Part shown: positions 27,645 through 37,705 of the stretch, piece after piece
How positions within the stretch are numbered: position 1 is the first letter of the stretch
How the letters are laid out: every line of letters begins with the position of its first letter
DNA from: Leptospiraceae bacterium
GTDB lineage: Bacteria > Spirochaetota > Leptospiria > Leptospirales > Leptospiraceae
Direction: 5' to 3'
DNA length: 64,000 nucleotides
Assembly (NCBI GenBank): GCA_024233835.1
Contig: JACKPC010000003.1
Coordinates: 94,501-158,500, forward strand
Made by a program: the position numbers and the translations under genes
Notes under the pieces: generated by a model
Databases searched by the model: none
The model's input: only the letters and a program-made list of their open reading frames with translations
What the model was told of the DNA's origin: nothing

Positions 27645-29411
27645 TTAAAGATATGCAGAAAGAATGTTGTGTAGTTCTTTTTGCTTTATGGGTTTTGCTA
27701 AAATTGCAGTGAAGCCGAGAGAGAGTTTTTCCTGTTCATCATAATTATGTCCGGTGGAAGCGGTAATGGCAATCACAGGGAGTTTTTCCCATCTTTTATC
27801 CCTTCGAATATGTTGTATTGCTTCAATACCATCCATAACCGGCATTTTAATATCCATTAAAACTATATCTATAGGTTTTATTTCCAGAAGATTTAAAGCT
27901 TCAAGTCCGTTACTCGCTTCATAAAAAGTTAAAGCAGAATCTTGAAGCATTTCAACAATTAATAAGCGGTTAAAAAAAACATCATCTACTACCAATATGG
28001 ATGCTTCTTTTGATGGATTAAAATCTGTATTTACAAATTTCTCTTGTTCAACACTTGCTGTATTTTGAATATACGATACATCTTCAAAACTAAGAGTAAA
28101 AGTACTACCTTTTCCCATTTCACTTTTGATTGTAATTTTGCCATTGAGTAGATCCACAAGCCTTTTCGTTATAGCAAGTCCGAGGCCGGAACCGCCATAA
28201 TTAGTATGAATCAAATCATTTGACTGCTGGAAGGGTTCAAAGATAATTTCGTGTTTTTCAGGCTCTATCCCTATTCCTGAATCTTCTATATCTATGATTA
28301 ATCTCTTTTCATTAAAAAGGCAATGAAACGAAACCTTCACAAAACCCTCTTTTGTAAACTTAATTGCATTTCCAATAATATTAACAAGAATTTGGGTAAT
28401 GGATTTTTTATCAAATTCTATACTTACATTTTCAGATTCGGAGTAAAGAAAATCTAATTTTATATTTTTTTTCTGAGCCTGTATTTCAAAGATCTGCTTT
28501 AATTCCTGTATTAGCTTTTTCAAAAGAACTACTTCTTTTTTAACAAGAACCTTTCCGGATTCAATTTGAGAAAGATCAAGTACCTCGTTAATTAAGTTTA
28601 GAAGTATAATTCCACTGGTATTGATGGCTTCTATATAAGCTTTTGTTTTTTCTGTTTGGGGTTCTTTTAAAAGTAATTCAGTAAACCCTAAGATAGAATT
28701 CATCGGGGTTCGTATCTCGTGAGTGATGTTCGCCAGAAAAGTTGATTTAGCTTTATTAGCATTTTCAGCCTTTTCTCTTTCTTCGGAAAGAGAAAAATTA
28801 TTTTCGAGGATAATTCTATTTTGTTCGTTAATTTTCGTTAACTGCTCTTCTATTCTTTTCTTAGTATTTAAGGCTTGTGTAATATCTGTAATGGCTGAAA
28901 TGGTTGTGTTTTCAGATAAAGAAAAAGAAACCATTTCGATATCGATAAGTTCCGGAGTGGAAGGAATCTCCTCTTTGAATTCCATGTTCGGCTTCCTTCG
29001 AATCTTCAATTGAGCTGTTTCTCTCCCGTAAGATTTGAGAGTATTTTCCAGATGCACAAAGAAGGTACCCATAGATTTAGGATCCAGGGAGTTTAAAAAA
29101 GGATGGTCAATAAGCCTGGAACGATTACCTCCTAACAATTCTGCTGCATATAAATTTAAATTTTTGACGATCCCCTTTTCATCCAGAAGCAAATAGCCAA
29201 TTGGAGCAAATTCGAAAAGCTTTAAATACTGATCCCGCGAAGCTTCCAGTACCTGCTTAGTTTCGGAAAGCTCATTATTTTGAAGTTCTAATTCTATCTG
29301 GTAAAGATTTAATTCATGTAAAATCTCCCGGATCTCCATCTGAGTAAAATTAGAAATAGATACATCTTCACTTTTTAATATTTCTTCTGCTTTTTTTCGA
29401 ATATCACTCAT
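27645..29411 (-). CDS. PAS hybrid histidine kinase (HisKA-HATPase-REC)
   Basis: 588 residues, soluble: N-terminal coiled coil (15-55), PAS (60-180), second coiled coil, HisKA with TFLANITHEIRTPMNSILGF (about 225-290), HATPase with NIIGNAIKFT, DIEDSGIGIEP and YGGSGLGLAITKRLV, and a C-terminal REC with phospho-Asp in IVLMDIKMPVMDG (475-588). A complete BarA-like relay. It starts 9 bp after the CheB-CheR-PAS gene, and its opening coiled coil resembles the ones that follow that protein, so both are likely co-expressed partners. Confidence 0.93.
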   Translation of the reverse strand: MSDIRKKAEEILKSEDVSISNFTQMEIREILHELNLYQIELELQNNELSETKQVLEASRDQYLKLFEFAPIGYLLLDEKGIVKNLNLYAAELLGGNRSRLIDHPFLNSLDPKSMGTFFVHLENTLKSYGRETAQLKIRRKPNMEFKEEIPSTPELIDIEMVSFSLSENTTISAITDITQALNTKKRIEEQLTKINEQNRIILENNFSLSEEREKAENANKAKSTFLANITHEIRTPMNSILGFTELLLKEPQTEKTKAYIEAINTSGIILLNLINEVLDLSQIESGKVLVKKEVVLLKKLIQELKQIFEIQAQKKNIKLDFLYSESENVSIEFDKKSITQILVNIIGNAIKFTKEGFVKVSFHCLFNEKRLIIDIEDSGIGIEPEKHEIIFEPFQQSNDLIHTNYGGSGLGLAITKRLVDLLNGKITIKSEMGKGSTFTLSFEDVSYIQNTASVEQEKFVNTDFNPSKEASILVVDDVFFNRLLIVEMLQDSALTFYEASNGLEALNLLEIKPIDIVLMDIKMPVMDGIEAIQHIRRDKRWEKLPVIAITASTGHNYDEQEKLSLGFTAILAKPIKQKELHNILSAYL

Positions 29412-29420
29412 GAAAAACTC

Positions 29421-32400
29421 CTATGATAACGCTCTTCCCCAGCTTAAGGTACCAACAACTTCGTCCTTGAGTTTTAGAATATTATTTATCCAGGATATTG
29501 AAATACGCTTTCCGTTTTTATCTACTATTTCATTAACATAAGTACTATTAATTTCCGGCATATTCTTTGCTTCCATGATACTTTGAAATTGTTGAAATAC
29601 CGTATCCTTCATTTCATTCGGAAGGAAGTTTTCAAACCAGTTTAAACCAATCAGCTTTTCGATAGTGTCGCCAAGAAGCTCTGAGCCTTTATTGTTTATC
29701 AATGTTATTTCTCCCTGAGAATTTAAAACAACAAAAATTCCCTCATACATATTTATATAACTATGAAGAGTTTCCGTTTCCATGCTCTTTTCTTCCTGTG
29801 TAACTTTAAGTTTATCAATATCATATACGATTCCGGTCATTCGAATCGGCTTTTTCTCTTCATCAAAGATTACTTTTCCTCTTTCTCTCACCCATTTTAT
29901 TTTTCCCTGACCGTTAACAATTCTATGTTCCACATCATAAAAACCGGTATCTGAAAGAGCGAGTTCTACCAGCTTATTCACCTTTTCTCTGTCTCCTTCA
30001 TAGATCATACTTAAAAAATTCGAATATGTTAAACTTTCGGACAAAGCTATTTCAAATATTGCATAAACATTTTTCGACCAGCTAAGCTTTCCACTTATCA
30101 AATCCCAGTCCCAGGCACCTAACTCACCTGCTGTTTCAGCCAGTTCGAAACGTTCCTTTTCCTGCTGTAATTCAATACTGTTATGAAGATATTCTGTAAT
30201 ATCATTAAATATAATAACAGCTCCATCAATGTAGTTTCCGGTAATTTTATAAGGTAATATGTTCATGAGATAATGATTTTTGTTATCAGTTACTTCACGT
30301 TTTATGGTTTTGCCCGAATAAATTACTTCTTCTAATATTTCAACAAGATTTACACCATCTAATTTATGAGTAAGATCTGAAATAGGTCTGCCGATATCAT
30401 TATCTTTTATATTAATAATGTTGTATACAAAATTGGTGTATTTTTTTATGTTCAAATCTTTATCAAGAAAAATAAGTTTTAATTCTGAAGCCCTGAGGAG
30501 ATTTTCCATATCATAATTTAATTGGGTCAACTCATGATTTTTCACCTGAAATTCTGTATTTACCGTGTTTAACTCTTCATTAACCGACTGCAATTCCTCA
30601 TTGGTAGACTGGAGTTCTTCATTAGCCGAAATCAATTCTTCATTAGTAGATTGTAATTCTTCATTGGTTGTTTCGAGTTCTTCGATACTGGCTTGAAGGT
30701 TTTCTTTCACATGTTTTAGTTCATTTTCTAGATCGGATATTCTCTGGGCTGCCTGTTTATCTAAGTTTTCGAATTCTAATTCTTTTACCTCAGAAAAGGA
30801 AATGCTTCTTTTTTTTAGAAAGTAAATCAAAACAAGATTTAAACCTTGCTCCTCATCAATAAGGGGAGAAAAAATTAAATCTACGATATGAATTTCATTA
30901 TTATGGGATTTAATTTTAATATTGTTGTGAGTTACCTCTTTTTTATTTCGCAGTACATTATTGATAGCAATATTGAAGCTGAGACGCAAGTTTTCCGGAA
31001 CCATATTACTTATATTTAATTCTAGCCGATTCGAAAGACTTCTACCGGAAGGAAAATTAAGGTATAAATTCACATTACCATACACATTCACAACTTCCAA
31101 ATTTTCGTTAACCATAATAGTTTCAGGAACATGATCAGCTAAGAGCTTTTGAGTATATAAATGCAGTAGCTCATCTTTTTTATCCGCTAAGCTTAAGTTC
31201 TTTCTTGAATCTTTCCGAGTTATTTTTATACTGGAAGATAAATTAGAATCCAAATTCTTCAAACTCTTTTTTCCTTCCTGGCATTTATAAAACCGCCACT
31301 TATGGTTATATATTTCAAATAAATGATGAAGTTCGTTAATTGATTCACTTGAACCTAAGAATAAAAATCCTTCTGAATTTAGAGAGAAATGAAAAAGATT
31401 CATTACTTTCTGCTGTAATGCGGGTTGAAAATAAATCAGGAGATTTCTACAGGTAATTAAATCTAATTTATTAAAAGGAGGATCGTTTATCAGGTTATGG
31501 GTTGCAAAAACAATCATTTCCCGAATAATATTGTTTATCTTGTAACTATCTCCGATCTGGGAAAAAAATTTTTCTAAGCGTTCTCTGGTAACATCGGCAG
31601 TTATAGAAGCACTATAAATACCGGAAGAGGCATACTCGATAGCTGACTTATCTACATCTGTAGCAAAAATTTTTACATCATTATAGTAAGAATGCTTATT
31701 CATATATTCCTTGATAGCTATTGCTACAGAATAAGCTTCTTCACCGGTAGAGCAACCTGCAATCCAGATACGCACTTCTTCTTTTTTTGTTTTTGCTTCA
31801 AAAATTTTTGGAATTACTTCATTTTCTAATACTTCAAAAGCTTCTGTATCGCGGAAAAAGCGAGTTACACCTATCAGTAATTCCTTATATAAGACTTTTT
31901 GCTCATTCGTAGAAGTAAATAAATATTCGTAATAATCCCGCAAGTTATCAATTTGATTAATGCTTAATCTTCGTTCTAATCTACGAACTATGGTTGAATT
32001 TTTATAGAATGCAAAATCAAGGCCGAATTTTTCCTTTAAAAGAATAATCGTTTTTGTCAAATAATCTTCTTCATCTTTGAAGATTTCTTTACTTTTCTCT
32101 TTAGATGTATAGGGATGCTGAATAAAATTGATTAATTTCTCTCCCATCTCTTCCGGTGGCAGAATAAAATCGACTACACCGGTAGAAATTGCAGAACGTG
32201 GCATACCATCAAATTTAGAAGATTCTAAATTTTGAACGAGAATCAAACCTCCTTCTTCTTTAATTGCTCGTATACCACGGCTGCCATCTGAGCCCGTACC
32301 GGAAAGAATAATGCCTATGGCTTTTTCACCAAAGTCATCTGCCAGTGAATTGAAAAATATATCAATCGGAAGGTTTAGGACAATAGTGCTATCTTTATCA

Positions 32401-32690
32401 GTAAGGTAAAGCTTGGACTGATATACCTTTAGAAACTTCTTTCTCGGAATTAAATAGATATGATTGGGTTCAACCAGCATCCCATCTTCAGCTGTTAAAA
32501 CCTTCATAGGAGTTCGTTTTGATAAGATCTCCGGCATCAAGCTTTTATAATCCGGAGACAAATGTTGAATAATCACAAAAGCTAAGCCGGTATTCACCGG
32601 AATATTAGAAAAAAATGCTTCTATTGCTTCCAAGCCCCCGGCAGAAGCACCTATTCCAACGAGATAAAACTGTTTATCATTCTGAAGCAT
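29421..32690 (-). CDS. CheB-CheR-PAS fusion protein
   Basis: 1089 residues. CheB methylesterase (5-190) has GIGASAGGLEAIEAF, IIQHLSPDY and GTGSDGSRGI, the Ser-His-Asp triad, without a receiver. CheR (about 215-485) has GVTRFFRDTEAF, IAGCSTGEEAYSVAI and ITCRNLLIYF. A coiled coil built of NEELQSTNEEL repeats (about 670-750) leads to PAS units at 755-865, 880-985 and 990-1085. CheB and CheR act on MCP glutamates in chemotaxis, but in such fusions they serve adaptation linked to a downstream kinase. No CheA/CheW/CheY is in the window. Confidence 0.94.
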   Translation of the reverse strand: MLQNDKQFYLVGIGASAGGLEAIEAFFSNIPVNTGLAFVIIQHLSPDYKSLMPEILSKRTPMKVLTAEDGMLVEPNHIYLIPRKKFLKVYQSKLYLTDKDSTIVLNLPIDIFFNSLADDFGEKAIGIILSGTGSDGSRGIRAIKEEGGLILVQNLESSKFDGMPRSAISTGVVDFILPPEEMGEKLINFIQHPYTSKEKSKEIFKDEEDYLTKTIILLKEKFGLDFAFYKNSTIVRRLERRLSINQIDNLRDYYEYLFTSTNEQKVLYKELLIGVTRFFRDTEAFEVLENEVIPKIFEAKTKKEEVRIWIAGCSTGEEAYSVAIAIKEYMNKHSYYNDVKIFATDVDKSAIEYASSGIYSASITADVTRERLEKFFSQIGDSYKINNIIREMIVFATHNLINDPPFNKLDLITCRNLLIYFQPALQQKVMNLFHFSLNSEGFLFLGSSESINELHHLFEIYNHKWRFYKCQEGKKSLKNLDSNLSSSIKITRKDSRKNLSLADKKDELLHLYTQKLLADHVPETIMVNENLEVVNVYGNVNLYLNFPSGRSLSNRLELNISNMVPENLRLSFNIAINNVLRNKKEVTHNNIKIKSHNNEIHIVDLIFSPLIDEEQGLNLVLIYFLKKRSISFSEVKELEFENLDKQAAQRISDLENELKHVKENLQASIEELETTNEELQSTNEELISANEELQSTNEELQSVNEELNTVNTEFQVKNHELTQLNYDMENLLRASELKLIFLDKDLNIKKYTNFVYNIINIKDNDIGRPISDLTHKLDGVNLVEILEEVIYSGKTIKREVTDNKNHYLMNILPYKITGNYIDGAVIIFNDITEYLHNSIELQQEKERFELAETAGELGAWDWDLISGKLSWSKNVYAIFEIALSESLTYSNFLSMIYEGDREKVNKLVELALSDTGFYDVEHRIVNGQGKIKWVRERGKVIFDEEKKPIRMTGIVYDIDKLKVTQEEKSMETETLHSYINMYEGIFVVLNSQGEITLINNKGSELLGDTIEKLIGLNWFENFLPNEMKDTVFQQFQSIMEAKNMPEINSTYVNEIVDKNGKRISISWINNILKLKDEVVGTLSWGRALS

Positions 32691-32778
32691 ATTTACTCCT
32701 TAGCTCTTCTTTAAGTCATATAAAAGGAAGTTTAGCAGTATGCAACTAAGAAATAAAGATAGGGGATGATAACTTTTG

Positions 32779-32808
32779 GAAAGAAAGCGAGAAAGTAGTT
32801 CTCGCTTT
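32779..32808 (-). terminator. Terminator of ilvC
   Basis: AAAGCGAGAA at 32784-32793 pairs perfectly with TTCTCGCTTT at 32799-32808 around AGTAG. On the minus strand it is followed by CTTTCC. It is about 40 bp past the ilvC stop. Confidence 0.7.
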
Positions 32809-32847
32809 TAGTTTATTAAGTTTGTCTAAGTTTTTTTAATAAAAATT

Positions 32848-33891
<1,044 letters not shown>

Positions 33892-34050
33892 TTACAATTC
33901 CACTTAAAGATGGGAATTTCCCGGCTCGGACGAATTTAATGCCAGTGAATCAAAAGCCCCTCCTGACTCAAGCCTTTAAATCCCCTGCTCTATGATTCAG
34001 AATGTCTATCTACAACTTATAGAGATAAGATAGTAAATGATACTTAGCTA

Positions 34051-35349
34051 TTAGGAATCAGTTTGTGCTTCCGGCAGATGTTCGGATAGTAGTTTAATCA
34101 GGGTTTTGGGGGCGATAGGTTTTGCAAGAATATCATGAAAACCAAGAGAATCTTTAGATTTGATAACAGACTCTTCATCAGCCGTAAACCCATAAACCGG
34201 AATTCTTTTTGTATCAGGATGCTTTTTTAAAATACGAATCACTTCAAATCCATCCATCTCCGGCATTCGAATATCTAAAAGAATGGCTGTGGGATGATGT
34301 TTTTCTAATAGCTTCAATCCCTCTTTTCCACCGGAAGCCGTAATCACTTTAAAAGAAGAATGCTTCTCGATAATAGCCTTATATAAAGATAAACTTACCA
34401 CATTATCATCGATATAAATAACGATAGGGGCTGAATCCGGGTCATTCTCGGCCAGTTTAATGAAATACTGTTGAATTAATTGCTCTTTTTCATTAATAGG
34501 ATCCGGTAATATGATTCGTAAATAAAACTCAGAACATTCTCCCTTCTTTCGATAAGATACTTGAGCATTTGCTAATTTTATAAGATTGTTAATAAAAATT
34601 AAACCGGTAGTCATGATCGTATTTTCAAATAAACCCAGCAAATCCTCTTCCCTTTTTTTATCTCTAATTTGCAAATGATAGATAATATTAATCTGATATA
34701 CTCCCTCAACTTCAGAGTATAATGAAGCTTTATCCTCTTCCTGCAGATTATCAAGTATCATAGAACCCAGATAGGATATAATATTTTTTAAAAGAATTCT
34801 ATCATGATATATCCATATTTTCGTTTGAGAATATTCTTTTTCTCTAATAATACTTTCACCGTGAGTATTCAAGGCTAATTCATTCATTACTTCGCGCAAT
34901 AGTTCCGAAACCTGAAACTCTGAGTATTTTAGCTTTTTCTTATTTTCTAAGTCATCAGTATCATCATAGTTTTGTAATTCGAGATAGGTAAAATTTAATA
35001 AATTCAAAGAAACTGTATTTATCTTATCTAATAAAGCCTTCTGTGCCGGAGTCATATTCTCTTCATTGTCAGACATAAGTAAGTTGAGCATACCAACAAT
35101 AGAATGCAATTGCGTTCGTATCTCATGAGAAATTCGGTTTAGTATATCACTGAAAGCATAATTTACCTGGGCCAGAGAGCTTTTGGTTTGTGTCAGACCA
35201 AATACAGTTTCAGATAAAAGGCTGGAGCGAATACTATACAGATAGGACTGGGTTCTCATTTCTAACATTTTTTCAATCAAACGGCGGTTTGTTATAGAAA
35301 GATCCGTACTAAAAGGATTAGGTTTATTTGTTTGTTCCTTGGAATTCAT
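34051..35349 (-). CDS. Hybrid histidine kinase with degenerate ATPase and C-terminal REC
   Basis: 432 residues, soluble. The DHp region is intact: NRISHEIRTQLHSIVGML holds the phospho-His near residue 75. The ATPase region is degenerate: the N box reads NIISYLGSMILDN with no second Asn, the G1 Asp-Gly motif is absent, and G2 is TTGLIFINN. The REC is normal: VIYIDDNVVSL, AILLDIRMPEMDG and AKPIAP. It could be phosphorylated by another kinase or act as a phosphatase or scaffold. It starts one base after the ODP gene's stop, so the two are coupled. Confidence 0.86.
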   Translation of the reverse strand: MNSKEQTNKPNPFSTDLSITNRRLIEKMLEMRTQSYLYSIRSSLLSETVFGLTQTKSSLAQVNYAFSDILNRISHEIRTQLHSIVGMLNLLMSDNEENMTPAQKALLDKINTVSLNLLNFTYLELQNYDDTDDLENKKKLKYSEFQVSELLREVMNELALNTHGESIIREKEYSQTKIWIYHDRILLKNIISYLGSMILDNLQEEDKASLYSEVEGVYQINIIYHLQIRDKKREEDLLGLFENTIMTTGLIFINNLIKLANAQVSYRKKGECSEFYLRIILPDPINEKEQLIQQYFIKLAENDPDSAPIVIYIDDNVVSLSLYKAIIEKHSSFKVITASGGKEGLKLLEKHHPTAILLDIRMPEMDGFEVIRILKKHPDTKRIPVYGFTADEESVIKSKDSLGFHDILAKPIAPKTLIKLLSEHLPEAQTDS

Positions 35350-35350
35350 C

Positions 35351-36088
35351 TCAAGTATCGAGTAAATCTATAGCCAGAGGAAGCTCTTTTAAATATGCAA
35401 TAGCTTCTTTAACATATTTCTGTGGGATAATGGAACCATGCTGAGGAAGAATTTGTCTAATTTCATATTTTTCCAATTCTTCCATCTTTTTTTTCATGAT
35501 TCGATTACTCGGCATATAGGCCTGGTGAAAAAGTTTCATTTCTTCTTTATAATTTTCTGTTATATATAGACTCCAGTCATCACCAATTCCTCCAAATATA
35601 TCTCCGCTGAATAGTGTCTTTGTTTTGTGGTCATAAGTCATAATAGTTCCTGGAGCATGAAGAAATGGAGCCGGTATAAATTCGATGCGTCTTCCGGATT
35701 TCAAAGTGAGAAGGTTTTGGTTTGCACAGGTATCATAAAAAGTTGACTTCACCCCGGTATGCCGCACAAGTCTTAGAGTGTTGATATGACAGACGATTTG
35801 TAAGTTGTCATTACCAATAACATCTTCCATAACTGCAATATTACCGCAGACATCCGGATCCTGGTGACTCAAAACGAGATGGGTAATTCTTTCAGGTGGT
35901 ATGGTTTCAATAATTTTTCGCATTATCACGGGAAAGTCCGGAATAGAACCGGGGTCAAACACGAGTACGTCTTCAGTATCCACTAAAAGATAAGGATTAC
36001 AATGGAGTTTCGTGCTCCTTTCTTTAAAACCTATCCAGTAAATACCTTCCATAATCGGAATAGCATCTTCGTAGTTCAACTTTTCCAT
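35351..36088 (-). CDS. ODP-type diiron metallo-beta-lactamase-fold protein
   Basis: About 245 residues. The fold is that of the FprA/ODP metal core: LVLSHQDPDVCGN supplies His, Asp and Asp, FLHAPGT a His, FSGDIFGG an Asp and LPQHG a His, each at the spacing of the diiron site. No flavodoxin or rubredoxin domain follows, so electron delivery is absent. ODP proteins without these domains serve as oxygen or iron sensors in some spirochaete chemotaxis systems; here the partner is the kinase 1 bp downstream. ATG 36088 is preferred over TTG 36094; neither has a clear ribosome site. Confidence 0.85.
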   Translation of the reverse strand: MEKLNYEDAIPIMEGIYWIGFKERSTKLHCNPYLLVDTEDVLVFDPGSIPDFPVIMRKIIETIPPERITHLVLSHQDPDVCGNIAVMEDVIGNDNLQIVCHINTLRLVRHTGVKSTFYDTCANQNLLTLKSGRRIEFIPAPFLHAPGTIMTYDHKTKTLFSGDIFGGIGDDWSLYITENYKEEMKLFHQAYMPSNRIMKKKMEELEKYEIRQILPQHGSIIPQKYVKEAIAYLKELPLAIDLLDT

Positions 36089-36220
36089 ATCCAATGATTA
36101 AGGCTCATACTTGAAATTATCAATTACTTTTTAGATTTACTCTACAGGAAATAAAGAACTCCTCTACACTTTCTCGCTTGCATTTTTTCCTGCTTTGCTT
36201 TAAGCTAAAGTCTAAGTATC

Positions 36221-36466
36221 ATGAAATCAGGACTATTCTACCTACTTATTTTATTCTCTTTTCCTCTACTTTTTCTTTTCGCTGAAGAAAAGGATAAGAA
36301 AAATCCTCATTTTGTAAAAAAGCCCCCGGAAGAAAAAGAAATCCAGCGCACCAAAATGGACAAATGTATCAAACAATGCCTGCAATGGAAACGCGCCCAG
36401 GGCTATATGGGAGAAAAAGCCGATATGGAATGCCTTTATGAATGTAAGAAAGTTTCAGATTTCTAA
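36221..36466 (+). CDS. Small exported twin-CX3C protein
   Basis: 81 residues: signal peptide (1-20, ending LLFLFA), then a charged linker and two Cys pairs: CIKQC and CLYEC, each CX3C, 17 residues apart. Together they would form a helical hairpin with two disulfides, as in CHCH or small-Tim folds, fitting an oxidising periplasm. No lipobox. The mature size is about 60 residues. Function unknown. A lone gene with the DegT-fold gene 54 bp downstream. Confidence 0.68.
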   Translation: MKSGLFYLLILFSFPLLFLFAEEKDKKNPHFVKKPPEEKEIQRTKMDKCIKQCLQWKRAQGYMGEKADMECLYECKKVSDF

Positions 36467-36482
36467 AAAAAAGCTTTACATC

Positions 36483-36513
36483 TTATGAGACATAATAATA
36501 TAATGTGACATAA
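36483..36513. promoter_or_regulatory. Two copies of the TTATGTGACATAA-like motif in a 35-bp palindrome
   Basis: TTATGAGACATAA at 36483-36495 and TAATGTGACATAA at 36501-36513, 18 bp apart, sit within an imperfect palindrome running 36481-36515 (28 of 35 positions symmetric). It ends seven bases before ATG 36521 and no Shine-Dalgarno follows. It matches the site at 12147-12159. Confidence 0.55.
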
Positions 36514-36520
36514 GATAATT

Positions 36521-37615
36521 ATGCAACCACAGGTTACAAATCTTCATCCCTCTTCTAAAAATCATAGGATCGAATACGATAAACCTACGATTTCCAAAGG
36601 AGAGCTAAAAACCGTTTTGGAATGTCTCGTTGAAGACCAGCTTTACACAGGTTCCATTGTAGAGCGGTTCGAAAAAGAGTTTCGTTCCACCTTTCAATTC
36701 AAGTATTCACTTTCGGTAAACAGCCTTTTTGCTGCCTACCACCTGTCTCTTCTGGCCCTGGGGGTTAAGGCGGGAGACAGGGTGCTTCTTTCCAGTTTTG
36801 CACCCTTACAGGCTCTCGATGCCCTGTTTTTAATCGGTGCTGAACCGGTTCCACTTGAATTGGGTAAATCCTCCTTTCATCCTTCTCCCGAAGACCTTCA
36901 AAAGAAGATAAAGGAAAAAGAGCCGAAAGCCATTATTTTGGACCATACTTTTGGCTGTCTTTTGAATTTCAAAAATTACGACCTGGCCAACATCCCGGTA
37001 ATTGAAGATTATTCCGAAGCCCTGGGTGCTGACCTCGAAGAAATCCCGGTAGGTAAGCAGGGAACTCTCTCTATTTGCGGTCTGGCTGAGAATCATGTGA
37101 TAACTACAGGCAATGGAGCTATGATTTCTTCAAATGATGCAAACCTGCATAACTTCATGAAAAATTTGCGGTTTAATCCAACAGCTCCGAGAAAAGATAG
37201 AAGCCCCCGCTTTGAATACAACCTGATCGACTACCAGGCTGCAATGGGCATTGAGCAGTTGTCCAAGTTAGGACTTATTATCGAAAGAAAAAAGAAAATC
37301 GCACAGGTTTACTTACAGGCGGTGATGGCAGCTTCTCATGAAACCTATTTTCAGAAAGCAGCAGCCGATCAGTTTAATCGTTTTCCTGTGATTATTTCGA
37401 AGAAATACGAAGAAATAGAAAGATATTTTAACTCTCTGCAAATCAAGACTCGAAAAACCATTTCCGAGCCTATTCATAAAATTTTAGAACTTGAAACCTC
37501 TGAGTATCCGAATGCAGAACGTTTATACCAGAGAGGGCATTGTATTCCGATTTATCCCAATTTAACCAGGGATAATGTAAACAGAATTGCAAACTCCATC
37601 CGGGGAATTTACTAA
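36521..37615 (+). CDS. DegT/DnrJ/EryC1-family PLP-fold protein with His at the lysine position
   Basis: 364 residues of the sugar aminotransferase fold. The cofactor Asp is kept (VIEDYSEALGA, near 161-171), but the Schiff-base region reads CGLAENHVITTGNGA: His192 stands where the family has Lys, and the usual GEGG is GNGA. Known Lys-to-His members of this family are PLP- or PMP-dependent sugar 3-dehydratases of the ColD type, so it may be a dehydratase rather than a transaminase. No nucleotide-sugar genes are adjacent. It may instead be inactive. It is followed by a strong terminator. Confidence 0.84.
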   Translation: MQPQVTNLHPSSKNHRIEYDKPTISKGELKTVLECLVEDQLYTGSIVERFEKEFRSTFQFKYSLSVNSLFAAYHLSLLALGVKAGDRVLLSSFAPLQALDALFLIGAEPVPLELGKSSFHPSPEDLQKKIKEKEPKAIILDHTFGCLLNFKNYDLANIPVIEDYSEALGADLEEIPVGKQGTLSICGLAENHVITTGNGAMISSNDANLHNFMKNLRFNPTAPRKDRSPRFEYNLIDYQAAMGIEQLSKLGLIIERKKKIAQVYLQAVMAASHETYFQKAAADQFNRFPVIISKKYEEIERYFNSLQIKTRKTISEPIHKILELETSEYPNAERLYQRGHCIPIYPNLTRDNVNRIANSIRGIY

Positions 37616-37635
37616 ATCCCCGGATTCCTTTTTTA
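37598..37635 (+). terminator. Terminator of the DegT-fold gene
   Basis: ATCCGGGGAATTT (37598-37610) pairs with AAATCCCCGGAT (37614-37625), with a single bulge; TCCTTTTTTAG follows. The stop codon TAA lies in the loop, so coding end and terminator overlap. Confidence 0.85.
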
Positions 37636-37660
37636 GATAAGCCTTCATTTTCTCCGTAAA

Positions 37661-37685
37661 GCAAGCGAAACGCTGGTTCGCTTGC
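37661..37685 (-). terminator. Hairpin downstream of the PiT-like gene
   Basis: GCAAGCGAA (37661-37669) pairs with TTCGCTTGC (37677-37685), 9 bp perfect, in the gap between the convergent genes. On the minus strand TTTACGG follows. It is 20 bp beyond the PiT-like stop, so it is probably that gene's terminator. Confidence 0.55.
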
Positions 37686-37705
37686 AGGAAAGAAAGACTC
37701 CCGAC

